The notes under the pieces: model-generated
The model's input: only the letters and a program-made list of their open reading frames with translations
What the model was told of the DNA's origin: nothing
Databases searched by the model: none
Translations under genes and position numbers: made by a program
Assembly: GCA_025934385.1 (NCBI GenBank)
Contig: JAICYE010000138.1
Location: 1 to 6,270, forward strand
Length of the DNA stretch: 6,270 nt
Origin: Acidimicrobiia bacterium
GTDB taxonomy: Bacteria; Actinomycetota; Acidimicrobiia; IMCC26256; BP-133
Direction: 5' to 3'
Shown here: positions 1 to 4,358 of the stretch, piece after piece
Numbering within the stretch: position 1 is the stretch's first letter
Layout: the number at the start of each line of letters is the position of its first letter

Positions 1-182
1 GGCCGCTGGCCGTGGCGGCCCGCCGGCCGGTGCGGTGGGTGTCTCCGTTCCTCGTGCTGGCCCAGATGACGACCGGGCGCCAGGCGTGGTGGTTCCTGCT
101 CGGGCTGGTACCGCTGCTCGGCGCGGCCTGGCTGTCCCGGCGCAGCGGCATGGGCTTCGTCGCTCCATGGTCAGGCCGGTGA
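1..182 (+). CDS. C-terminal fragment of a probable membrane protein (5' end outside window)
   Basis: Reading from base 3, the frame is open to a TGA at 180-182 and gives about 59 residues. They include a strongly hydrophobic stretch (WWFLLGLVPLLGAAWL, about bases 99-146) followed by basic residues (SRRS). This is the pattern of a last transmembrane helix with a cytoplasmic tail. Third codon positions are almost all G or C up to about base 159. They then become mixed (GCT CCA TGG TCA), so the genuine coding may end near 160 and the last few codons may come from a rearrangement joint. The TGA overlaps the GTG that opens the frame of the mutase fragment (GTGA, 179-182). I do not recognise the family. 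The weak WW...P pattern recalls small membrane proteins such as DUF805 or DUF5684, but this is only a guess. Confidence 0.5.
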   Translation, partial: PLAVAARRPVRWVSPFLVLAQMTTGRQAWWFLLGLVPLLGAAWLSRRSGMGFVAPWSGR

Positions 183-532
183 GCGCGTCACGCTCGGCCG
201 GCTGGGTCCACCGGGAGCTGTCGGGCGAGGGCAGCCCCGCCCGGTCCAACGCCCAGCTCCGCCGGCTCATCGACCACGGCGCGGCCGGGCTCGACATCAT
301 CGGCGACGCCCCCACGATGGCGATGCTCGACCCCGACCATCCCTACGCCCGCCACTCGGCCGGCACCAACGGCGTGTCGCTGTGCCGGGCGGAGGACTAC
401 GAGGAGCTCTACGCCGGCATCCCCCTCGGCGACGTGTCGGTGTCGCATTCGCTGCCGGCGGCCGTCGCCATTGCCGGCCTGTACCTCGCCGCCCGCCGGC
501 AGGGCGTCGACCCGGGCCGGCTGCGGGGTTCG
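179..532 (+). pseudogene. Internal fragment of a methylmalonyl-CoA mutase-family acyl-CoA mutase
   Basis: In the frame that includes the GTG at 179, about 118 codons match the N-terminal part of the B12-dependent acyl-CoA mutase large subunit. Recognisable blocks in order are W-x-x-R-E-L-SGEGSP-x-x-SN, LIDHGAAGLDIIGDAPTMA, LDPDHPYARHSAGTNGVS, EDYEELYAGIPLGDVSVS and LAARRQGVDPGRLRGS. They correspond to family segments such as PWTxRQYAGFGTAEESN, GLSVAFDLPT, DSDHPxA, MxxLFxGIPLdxVSxS and LRGT. Intact family members are over 500 residues long. Here the roughly 70-100 residues that normally precede the PWT block are missing. Nothing after LRGS is present, so the rest of the substrate-binding barrel is lost. 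The frame stays open to 1333 only by reading antisense through the MOSC gene, which is not meaningful. A short product from GTG 179 is possible but could not be an active mutase. The call rests on remembered family motifs. Confidence 0.75.
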
Positions 533-594
533 GGCTCGTTGCCGGCTCGCCGGCCAGCGCTCATCGCCGGCATTTGCGGACGGGCACCGCGGAC

Positions 595-635
595 CGGCGT
601 TCCTCCGCAACAGGGGGTGTTGCACAGGAACGCCG
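595..635. terminator. Strong hairpin, candidate bidirectional terminator
   Basis: CGGCGTTCCT (595-604) is perfectly complementary to AGGAACGCCG (626-635). Inside this 10-bp stem, after a 2x2 mismatch, GCAAC (607-611) pairs with GTTGC (619-623) around a G-rich loop. There is no T-tract on either side, as is common for hairpin terminators in GC-rich actinobacteria. It sits between a plus-strand remnant and the 3' end of the minus-strand MOSC gene. The structure is directly visible; its terminator role is inferred. Confidence 0.5.
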
Positions 636-657
636 AAGCGTCGTGGCTCCGACCGTA

Positions 658-728
658 TACCGCGACCCGTTGCGCCCAACGGGGTGTTCACGGCCGTCGA
701 TGTCCACCGACCGCAACGGGTTGCGGTA
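658..728. repeat. 17-bp inverted repeat made of two palindrome-like units
   Basis: The arm at 658-674 (TACCGCGACCCGTTGCG) and the arm at 712-728 (CGCAACGGGTTGCGGTA) are complementary at 16 of 17 positions, and the exception would be a G-U pair in RNA. The loop is 37 nt. The right arm is itself part of a near-perfect palindrome at 710-727 (ACCGCAAC-GG-GTTGCGGT). The left arm at 659-676 is a degenerate copy of the same unit. The repeat lies 20 bp beyond the MOSC stop codon. It could be a terminator, a pair of protein-binding sites or a mobile-element remnant. Confidence 0.55.
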
Positions 729-748
729 CCCGGTGTGTGAATCGTTCC

Positions 749-1543
749 TCAGCCGACCAGGGCGGCGTCGTCGCCGGCGCGCAGGGTGCCCGGGGTCTCG
801 ACATCGCTCCACATGCCGAAGGTCCCCTGATGGTGGCGGGACAGGGCGCGGTAGACGTCGAGGTCGCGGTCGAGGCCGGGCTGGGGTCGCGTGACCATGG
901 TGCAGCGGATGCACGGAACGCCGATGCCGATGGTGGCCTCGCCGATGCGGAGGGCCCGTCCGGACCAGGTGTCCTCGAGCCAGTCGCTGCCCTCGGCGTG
1001 GAGGACCAGGTTGGGGCGGAACCGGCGCACGTCCCAGGCGCCGTCGGGGTGCAGCGCCCGGCCGGCGCGCAGCGAGGCGGTGGTGAGCACGAGGAGCGGG
1101 CGGGCATCGACGAAGCGGCCCGGTGGCATGGTCCACTCGACGGCGGCGCTGGTGTCGTCGGTGGCGTCGGCGAAATACTCGGCGGTCTCCCCCGGACGCC
1201 CGGCGGCTCTGACGAGGCTCACGGGGCGCTCCAGCCAGGCGGACAGCGCCTCGTCGGTGCCGGGCCCGACACCCGCACACACGGTGCCGTCGGGCAGGCT
1301 GATCTCGGGGCGGCCCGATTCGTCGAGGCGTGACCGGGCGAGCAGCAGCGGCGGCTCCCGGCGGGCGGTGAGAATCTTGCCGGTCGCCTCGTCGCGGATG
1401 CCCCAGGCCCGGTCGCCGGCCAGGCCGTCCCGTTCGAGGACGGCCGTGTCGAGACGCTCACCCCGGAGCGACTTGACCGGGTGCCGCCAGAGCTCGAGCA
1501 GTCGGAGCTCGCTCACGGCGGCGAGGGGTTCCCTGGGCCCCAC
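749..1543 (-). CDS. MOSC-domain protein (MOSC_N plus MOSC; YcbX/mARC-like)
   Basis: A 264-residue protein with both halves of the MOSC N-terminal barrel/MOSC architecture. The N-terminal part carries LWRHPVKSLRGE (about 19-30) and GDRAWGIRD (43-51). The MOSC part carries FVDARPLLVLTTASL (144-158), RFRPNLVL (174-181) and the signature cysteine region GVPCIRC (208-214). In mARC and YcbX proteins a cysteine in this region ligates the molybdenum cofactor, and those enzymes reduce N-hydroxylated compounds using electrons from a partner. Here Cys211 and Cys214 are both candidates. No ferredoxin domain is fused, so an external electron donor would be needed. Length is typical. The start is either GTG at 1543 (AGGAGA at 1556-1561, a rather long 12-nt spacing) or GTG at 1516, which would remove nine residues and begin directly before SELRLLELW. 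It is the third gene of the leftward unit, 73 bp after the MarR gene. Moco binding is inferred from the family; the substrate is unknown. Confidence 0.88.
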   Translation of the reverse strand: MGPREPLAAVSELRLLELWRHPVKSLRGERLDTAVLERDGLAGDRAWGIRDEATGKILTARREPPLLLARSRLDESGRPEISLPDGTVCAGVGPGTDEALSAWLERPVSLVRAAGRPGETAEYFADATDDTSAAVEWTMPPGRFVDARPLLVLTTASLRAGRALHPDGAWDVRRFRPNLVLHAEGSDWLEDTWSGRALRIGEATIGIGVPCIRCTMVTRPQPGLDRDLDVYRALSRHHQGTFGMWSDVETPGTLRAGDDAALVG

Positions 1544-1597
1544 GAAACGATCGGCTCTCCTATCGGCACCCGACCATTCTGTCGCGGCCGCGGACTT

Positions 1598-1616
1598 CCC
1601 GACCTACGAGGTCGGG
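1598..1616 (-). terminator. Hairpin immediately after the MarR stop codon
   Basis: CCCGACCT-ACG-AGGTCGGG is a perfect 8-bp stem with a 3-nt loop. It begins at the base directly after the TGA (1619-1617) of the MarR gene on the minus strand. No T-run follows on that strand, so it may be a partial terminator or an mRNA-stabilising structure that lowers MOSC expression relative to the two upstream genes. The hairpin is seen; its function is inferred. Confidence 0.5.
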
Positions 1617-2045
1617 TCACGGTGCGGCGTTGGCGGCGAGCCGGTCGAGGAGCCGCTGCAGCTGGGCGAGCTCCCGGTCGCTGAAGCCGGCGCGCAGTTG
1701 CCGGTCGAAGGTGACGACCTCCTGCAGCAACGTGTTGAACAGTGTCTCGCCGCCATCGGTCAGCTCGACCACGTGGACGCGCCGGTTGGTGGGGTCGCGG
1801 CGGCGGGTGACGAGCCCGGCGGTTTCAAGTCGGTTCAGGTGGTGGGTGAGGGTGGCGCTTTCGATGCCGACGGCTTCGGCGATCTGCCGTTGGTTGCCGT
1901 GCCCCTGGCTTTTGAGGGATACGAGAATGAGCCAGACGGGCAGTGACCCGCCTGCTTCGGCGAGGGCGGCGTCGAAGGCCCGGCTGACGGTTCTGGCCAC
2001 GCGGGCCAGGGCGAGGCCGACCGGTTCGCGCTCAGGCCCCGCCAC
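1617..2045 (-). CDS. MarR-family winged helix-turn-helix regulator
   Basis: A 142-residue protein of typical MarR length and layout. An N-terminal dimerisation helix (about 8-30) is followed by LPVWLILVSLKSQG (35-48). The helix-turn-helix is NQRQIAEAVGIESATLTHHLNRLETAGLV (51-79), and the wing is TRRRDPTNRRVHVVELT (80-96), matching the family D-P-x-x-R-R-x-x-x-x-x-L-T pattern. A C-terminal dimerisation helix spans 100-140. MarR proteins usually repress their own operon and release DNA on binding small aromatic compounds or on thiol oxidation. This one has no cysteine, so a redox switch is unlikely. GTG at 2045 is supported by GAGGGGG six bases upstream. An in-frame TGA, the stop of the preceding gene, lies 15 codons upstream and no other start codon intervenes. 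It is the middle gene of the leftward unit, and the palindromic array at 2614-2635 is its probable operator. Confidence 0.93.
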   Translation of the reverse strand: MAGPEREPVGLALARVARTVSRAFDAALAEAGGSLPVWLILVSLKSQGHGNQRQIAEAVGIESATLTHHLNRLETAGLVTRRRDPTNRRVHVVELTDGGETLFNTLLQEVVTFDRQLRAGFSDRELAQLQRLLDRLAANAAP

Positions 2046-2054
2046 GGCCGACCC

Positions 2055-2069
2055 CCTCGGGAGCCGAGG
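2055..2069 (-). promoter_or_regulatory. Hairpin overlapping the MarR ribosome binding site
   Basis: CCTCGG-GAG-CCGAGG is a perfect 6-bp stem with a 3-nt loop in the 42-bp gap between the reductase and MarR genes. On the minus-strand mRNA its second arm includes GAGG, the first four bases of the MarR Shine-Dalgarno sequence (2058-2052). Folding would therefore partly mask the ribosome site and make regulator synthesis depend on ribosomes arriving from the upstream gene. The structure is visible; the effect is inferred. Confidence 0.35.
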
Positions 2070-2087
2070 CGGCCACGGCGGCGGCCA

Positions 2088-2573
2088 TCACGACCGGTTG
2101 CCGGAGAGGTGCCAGCGCACGACCCGGAACCCGGAGTCGACGGCCCGGCGCAACATGGCCGTATCGATCCCGCCGTCGCCGGCGACGAACGGCACGAACG
2201 ACGCCAGCCGGGGGTTGCGCTGGACCATGATCCCCAGGAGCCGCTCCACCTCGCCGGGGTCGGCCACCAGCTCGGGGCGGGCGCTGACGCGCCGGCCGGC
2301 CAGCCGCAGCTCGACCGGCTGACCCTCGCTCAGGTTTCGGGTCCAGCGCCCCCCGCCGGGGGTGAGCAGTGTGTCCCCGTGGCGGATGTAGCTGACCGGC
2401 TGGTGGTAGTGGCGGCCGGTGCGCCGGCCGATGTGGGTCACCATCATCAGCTGCCGGCTGAGCGGGGTCGCAACCGGAAGGCCGAGGAACACTTTCATGG
2501 GCACGTTGGCCATCTTCATCAGCCGAGCCCGCCGGCGCATCGCCTCCTGGGTCGGTCCCATCGGGGTGGTCAT
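2088..2573 (-). CDS. F420H2-dependent nitroreductase/quinone reductase family protein (Ddn-like)
   Basis: A 161-residue protein of the small split-barrel deazaflavin-dependent reductase family, whose best-known member is mycobacterial Ddn. The hallmark core runs from LMMVTHIGRRTGRHYHQP (42-59) through YIRHGDTLLTPGGG (62-75) to WTRNL (77-81). It matches the family order Gly-Arg-(Lys/Arg)-(Ser/Thr)-Gly, a strand with Gly-Asp, a glycine-rich loop, then W-x-x-N-L, which binds the deazaflavin. The N-terminal 30 residues are basic and amphipathic (RRRARLMKMANVPMKVFLG), as in Ddn relatives that associate with the membrane. Members reduce quinones, nitro compounds or other activated double bonds with F420H2. 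The exact substrate cannot be read from sequence. The ATG at 2573 has GGAGG at 2581-2585 with 7-nt spacing. It is the first gene of the MarR-containing unit and sits under the promoter/operator at 2612-2640. It is probably the main effector of the response. Confidence 0.87.
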   Translation of the reverse strand: MTTPMGPTQEAMRRRARLMKMANVPMKVFLGLPVATPLSRQLMMVTHIGRRTGRHYHQPVSYIRHGDTLLTPGGGRWTRNLSEGQPVELRLAGRRVSARPELVADPGEVERLLGIMVQRNPRLASFVPFVAGDGGIDTAMLRRAVDSGFRVVRWHLSGNRS

Positions 2574-2580
2574 GTCTCCG

Positions 2581-2585
2581 CCTCC
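2581..2585 (-). promoter_or_regulatory. Ribosome binding site of the Ddn-like gene
   Basis: GGAGG on the minus strand lies seven bases before the ATG at 2573. It fixes this start over the nearby internal ATG codons. Confidence 0.7.
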
Positions 2586-2611
2586 ATCCTGTCGTCGCTA
2601 CGGCACGGCAA

Positions 2612-2640
2612 ATATTAGATATCTAATGATTAGATGTCAA
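2612..2640 (-). promoter_or_regulatory. Sigma-70-type promoter of the Ddn-MarR-MOSC unit
   Basis: On the minus strand a perfect TTGACA -35 box (2640-2635) is followed after exactly 17 bp by TAATAT (2617-2612), which shares four of six positions with TATAAT. This is the most consensus-like promoter in the window. It sits in an AT-rich island in otherwise very GC-rich DNA. Transcription would start near 2605, giving a leader of about 30 nt with a good ribosome site before the ATG at 2573. Confidence 0.75.
2614..2635. promoter_or_regulatory. Probable MarR operator: three alternating ATTAGAT half-sites
   Basis: ATTAGAT (2614-2620), ATCTAAT (2621-2627) and ATTAGAT (2629-2635) form two overlapping perfect palindromes. 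One is ATTAGATATCTAAT (2614-2627). The other is ATCTAAT-G-ATTAGAT (2621-2635). The array fills the spacer between the -35 and -10 boxes and enters the -10 box. A bound MarR dimer would block RNA polymerase, giving negative autoregulation of the unit. Size and symmetry fit MarR operators generally. Assignment to the local MarR protein is inferred from proximity. Confidence 0.75.
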
Positions 2641-2890
2641 GTAGTTGTCCATTGTGAGTTCTCGCTGAGCCGGCGCAGATGACGGTCGTACCCGGTCGGT
2701 ACGATGGGAGCATCGAGGACGGCGCCATGCCGAGCATCGTCCGGTGGTACCGACCATGCTGAGGGTCTCCGCCCCGGAGCAAAGCGGCCCGGCATCGCCC
2801 GAAAAGCTGCTCAAGTCCGACATAGCTGCCGGGGATACCGAGGAGAACGAGGCGGTGACCGGGAAGGTCTCGGCGACGAAGGAGGCACCC
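2641..2890 (+). other. Leader region upstream of the 65-aa gene, with possible RNA structure
   Basis: This stretch lies between the divergent promoter and the next ribosome site. GGTCGGTAC (2694-2702) is perfectly complementary to GTACCGACC (2747-2755). The enclosed 44 nt contain two further small hairpins, CGATG-GGAG-CATCG (2702-2715) and CGGC-GCCAT-GCCG (2720-2732), and a direct repeat GAGCATCG (2708-2715 and 2732-2739). The frame of the downstream gene is open throughout, and an ATG at 2756 could start a longer 110-residue form, but its ribosome site is weak. No clear plus-strand promoter is seen. Confidence 0.35.
2879..2885 (+). promoter_or_regulatory. Ribosome binding site of the 65-aa gene
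   Basis: AAGGAGG, a full Shine-Dalgarno match, lies five bases before the GTG at 2891. It is the main reason for choosing this start over the upstream in-frame GTG at 2744 or ATG at 2756. Confidence 0.65.
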
Positions 2891-3088
2891 GTGGCTCAGC
2901 AGACGACCGGCATCCAGCAGTTCACCTGCATCGTGGCGACGACCGGTCGCGAAGGCGGCGACGGCATCACCATGGTGACGGTCGGGGCGTCGGACTACGC
3001 CGCCGCCTCCAGCGCCGCCCGCGAGGCCGTCGCGGCCCGCTTCGGCTGCGCCTGCGTGCTTCTCGATTTCGAACCGGCGGCCGGGTAG
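2891..3088 (+). CDS. Small hypothetical protein, 65 aa
   Basis: I do not recognise this protein. From GTG 2891 it is 65 residues: a short polar start (VAQQTTGIQ), a beta-type stretch QFTCIVATT (9-18), a Gly/Glu turn, a second strand ITMVTVGA (26-33), an alanine-rich helix DYAAASSAAREAVAARFG (35-52), and a final strand CACVLLDFE (53-61). The predicted order beta-beta-alpha-beta suggests a compact soluble fold, with no signal peptide or membrane segment. Three cysteines (13, 53, 55) include a C-A-C pair. Codon third positions are strongly G/C and the ribosome site is excellent, so it is likely a real gene. A longer form starting at ATG 2756 would add 45 Lys/Glu/Ser-rich residues. Its stop is only 9 bp from the stop of the convergent CMD gene, and it is divergent from the reductase-MarR unit. 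Function unknown. Confidence 0.6.
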   Translation: MAQQTTGIQQFTCIVATTGREGGDGITMVTVGASDYAAASSAAREAVAARFGCACVLLDFEPAAG

Positions 3089-3097
3089 CGGGCGGTC

Positions 3098-3673
3098 CTA
3101 CGAGGTGGGCCAGCCGGGCAGGCCCGGCTCCGGCTCCACGCCGAGGGAGTTCAGGAGCCCCGAGACCATCCGGTAGAAGCCGCCCAGCGCCACGAGCTCA
3201 ACGAGTTCGGCCTCGTTCCACCGTTGGCGGAGCGCGGCGAAGGTGGCGTCGCTGACGCAGTCGTCGGCGCAGAGCTCGTCGGCCATGGCGATCAGCGCCC
3301 GGTCGTCGTCGCTCCAGGGTCCGAGGGCCCGGACCGTGGTCAGGGCGGCGATCTCGGCCCCGGTGAGCCCGGCGTCCCGGCCGATGAGCGTGTGCTGGCC
3401 GAACTCGTAGACCGAACCGCAGTTCCAGCCCACCCGGAGGATGACGATCTCCCGCTCCCGAGCCGGCAGCAGGCCACCGGCCAGGAACGCACCGCCGAGA
3501 ACGTTGAACCGCTTGAGCAGCCCGGGGTGGTGTGCGAGGGTCCGGAAGATGTTGAGCGCCTTCCCGTCCTTCACGATCGTCTTCTCGAGCGTTTCGGCCA
3601 GATCGGCCCCGACCGCATCATCAGCTGGGTCGATCACCGACAACCTCGGCGCAACCGGGCGAGGGATGTGCAT
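3098..3673 (-). CDS. Carboxymuconolactone decarboxylase (CMD/AhpD-like) family protein
   Basis: A 191-residue all-helical protein with the CMD core REREIVILRVGWNCGSVYEFGQHTLIGRDAGLT (72-104). This is the pattern R-E-x-x-I-L-R-x-x-W-x-C-x-S-x-Y-E-(F/W)-x-x-H typical of the actinobacterial branch. A second helical region holds ADELCADDCVSDATFAAL (131-148) and LVELVALGGFYRMVSGLLNSLG (157-178), also usual for this branch. The AhpD-type redox CxxC is absent: Cys85 is followed by Ser87 and Glu90, with His94 conserved, so thiol peroxidase activity like that of AhpD is not expected. Many such proteins are annotated as gamma-carboxymuconolactone decarboxylase-like without a known substrate. Starting at ATG 3673, no Shine-Dalgarno is seen. 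A TACATT box lies eight bases upstream, so a leaderless transcript is possible. It is divergent from the TIGR03086 gene across 114 bp. Confidence 0.88.
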   Translation of the reverse strand: MHIPRPVAPRLSVIDPADDAVGADLAETLEKTIVKDGKALNIFRTLAHHPGLLKRFNVLGGAFLAGGLLPAREREIVILRVGWNCGSVYEFGQHTLIGRDAGLTGAEIAALTTVRALGPWSDDDRALIAMADELCADDCVSDATFAALRQRWNEAELVELVALGGFYRMVSGLLNSLGVEPEPGLPGWPTS

Positions 3674-3787
3674 GGGGCGGCAATGTACTCGCCGCCCGGC
3701 ACGACCCAGGGCGTGTCGGGACCCTGGACTCGTGGGCGGGCTGTAGCATCCGGCTCCCTATCCCGCTGAGATACGGGGGGCCGTGCG
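3674..3787. promoter_or_regulatory. Divergent promoter region between the CMD and TIGR03086 genes
   Basis: The 114-bp gap must drive both divergent genes. Visible elements are a possible minus-strand -10 box TACATT (8 nt before the CMD ATG), a possible plus-strand -10 box TAGCAT (3744-3749), and a 6-bp inverted repeat CCAGGG-N10-CCCTGG (3706-3727) between them that could be an operator. No good -35 boxes are seen, so the individual promoter calls are weak. Confidence 0.35.
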
Positions 3788-4336
3788 ATGTCAGACGTAC
3801 TCGACCGCTACCGCATGCTGGCCGACGATTTCGGGGCCCGCGTCAACGCCGTGCCCGAGGGGGCCTGGGACAACCAGTCGCCCTGCGCCGAATGGAAGGC
3901 CCGGGACATCGTGGGCCATGTGACGAACAACGCCCGCCGGATCACCGCCCTGGCCAAGGGCCAGGAGCCGCCGGAGCCCGTCGCCGGTGAGGACCCCGTC
4001 GCCGCCTGGGCGCACACGCGGGCGATGATGGAGGCCGTCCTGGCCGACCCGGACACGTCGAGCGCCAACGTCCCCGGTCCGATGGGCCCGATGCCGTTCG
4101 AGACGCTCGTCGGGCGGTTCGTCTGCATGGACATTCTCGTCCACACCTGGGATCTCGCCCGGAGCACCGGCCTCGACGAGACCATCAACGCCGAGGCTGC
4201 GGCCGCCGCCTACAAGGGACTGCAGCCGATGGACGCCATGATCCGCAGGCCCGGCGTCTTCGGCCCCAAGGTCGACTGCCCCGAAGACGCCGACGTCCAG
4301 ACCCAGCTCCTGACCTTCCTCGGCCGCCAGGTCTGA
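3788..4336 (+). CDS. TIGR03086 family metal-binding protein (mycothiol maleylpyruvate isomerase/DinB-like)
   Basis: A 182-residue protein of the actinobacterial TIGR03086 family, related to the metal-binding domain of mycothiol-dependent maleylpyruvate isomerase and to DinB-fold proteins. Family blocks are SPCAEWKARDIVGHV (31-45), with His44, and FVCMDILVHTWDLARSTG (111-128), with Asp115 and His119. In the characterised isomerase the zinc ligands are two histidines and an acidic residue in this same arrangement, so a divalent metal site at His44/Asp115/His119 is likely. The fold is a four-helix bundle and no membrane segment is present. The family is thought to carry out thiol-dependent (often mycothiol) transfer or isomerisation, but this member has no known substrate. 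ATG 3788 follows a G-run (3775-3780) at 7-nt spacing. Its stop lies 22 bp from the convergent STAS gene. Confidence 0.9.
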   Translation: MSDVLDRYRMLADDFGARVNAVPEGAWDNQSPCAEWKARDIVGHVTNNARRITALAKGQEPPEPVAGEDPVAAWAHTRAMMEAVLADPDTSSANVPGPMGPMPFETLVGRFVCMDILVHTWDLARSTGLDETINAEAAAAAYKGLQPMDAMIRRPGVFGPKVDCPEDADVQTQLLTFLGRQV

Positions 4337-4358
4337 TCCCCGTATCAGCCGAGGGCGG

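Larger units (their letters stand above)
533..748. other. Non-coding interval rich in inverted repeats
   Basis: About 215 bp lie between the end of mutase homology and the stop codon of the convergent MOSC gene. I see no convincing gene: all frames lose the strict G/C third-position bias and none resembles a known family. The interval holds a small hairpin at 541-554 (GCCGG-CTCG-CCGGC), a strong hairpin at 595-635 and a long-arm inverted repeat at 658-728. The pentamer GTTGC or its complement GCAAC recurs at 538, 607, 619, 669, 713 and 720. The likely roles are transcription termination between converging units and debris from the rearrangement that truncated the mutase. Confidence 0.6.

Noticed and set aside
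595..728. Integron attC-like recombination site
   Set aside because: A GCCCAAC box exists at 674-680 but no partner GTTRRRY box pairs with it, and no integrase or cassette is nearby.
598..750. Direct repeat CGTTCCTC (598-605 and 743-750) as an element target-site duplication
   Set aside because: The second copy overlaps the MOSC stop codon and no terminal inverted repeats flank the copies, so chance is more likely.
35..1333. A long 432-codon plus-strand open frame
   Set aside because: Only 179-532 resembles a protein family. The rest is the junction region and antisense of the MOSC gene, kept open by high GC.
1583..1592. CGCGGCCGCG palindrome between the MarR and MOSC genes
   Set aside because: GC-only palindromes of this size are expected by chance at this base composition.
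891..1946. A 351-codon plus-strand open frame
   Set aside because: It is antisense to the MOSC and MarR genes and very rich in Arg/Ser, a typical shadow in GC-rich DNA.
2694..2755. tRNA or tmRNA-like fold
   Set aside because: There is no T-loop GTTC-RA-type motif, acceptor stem or CCA end, and the size is wrong.
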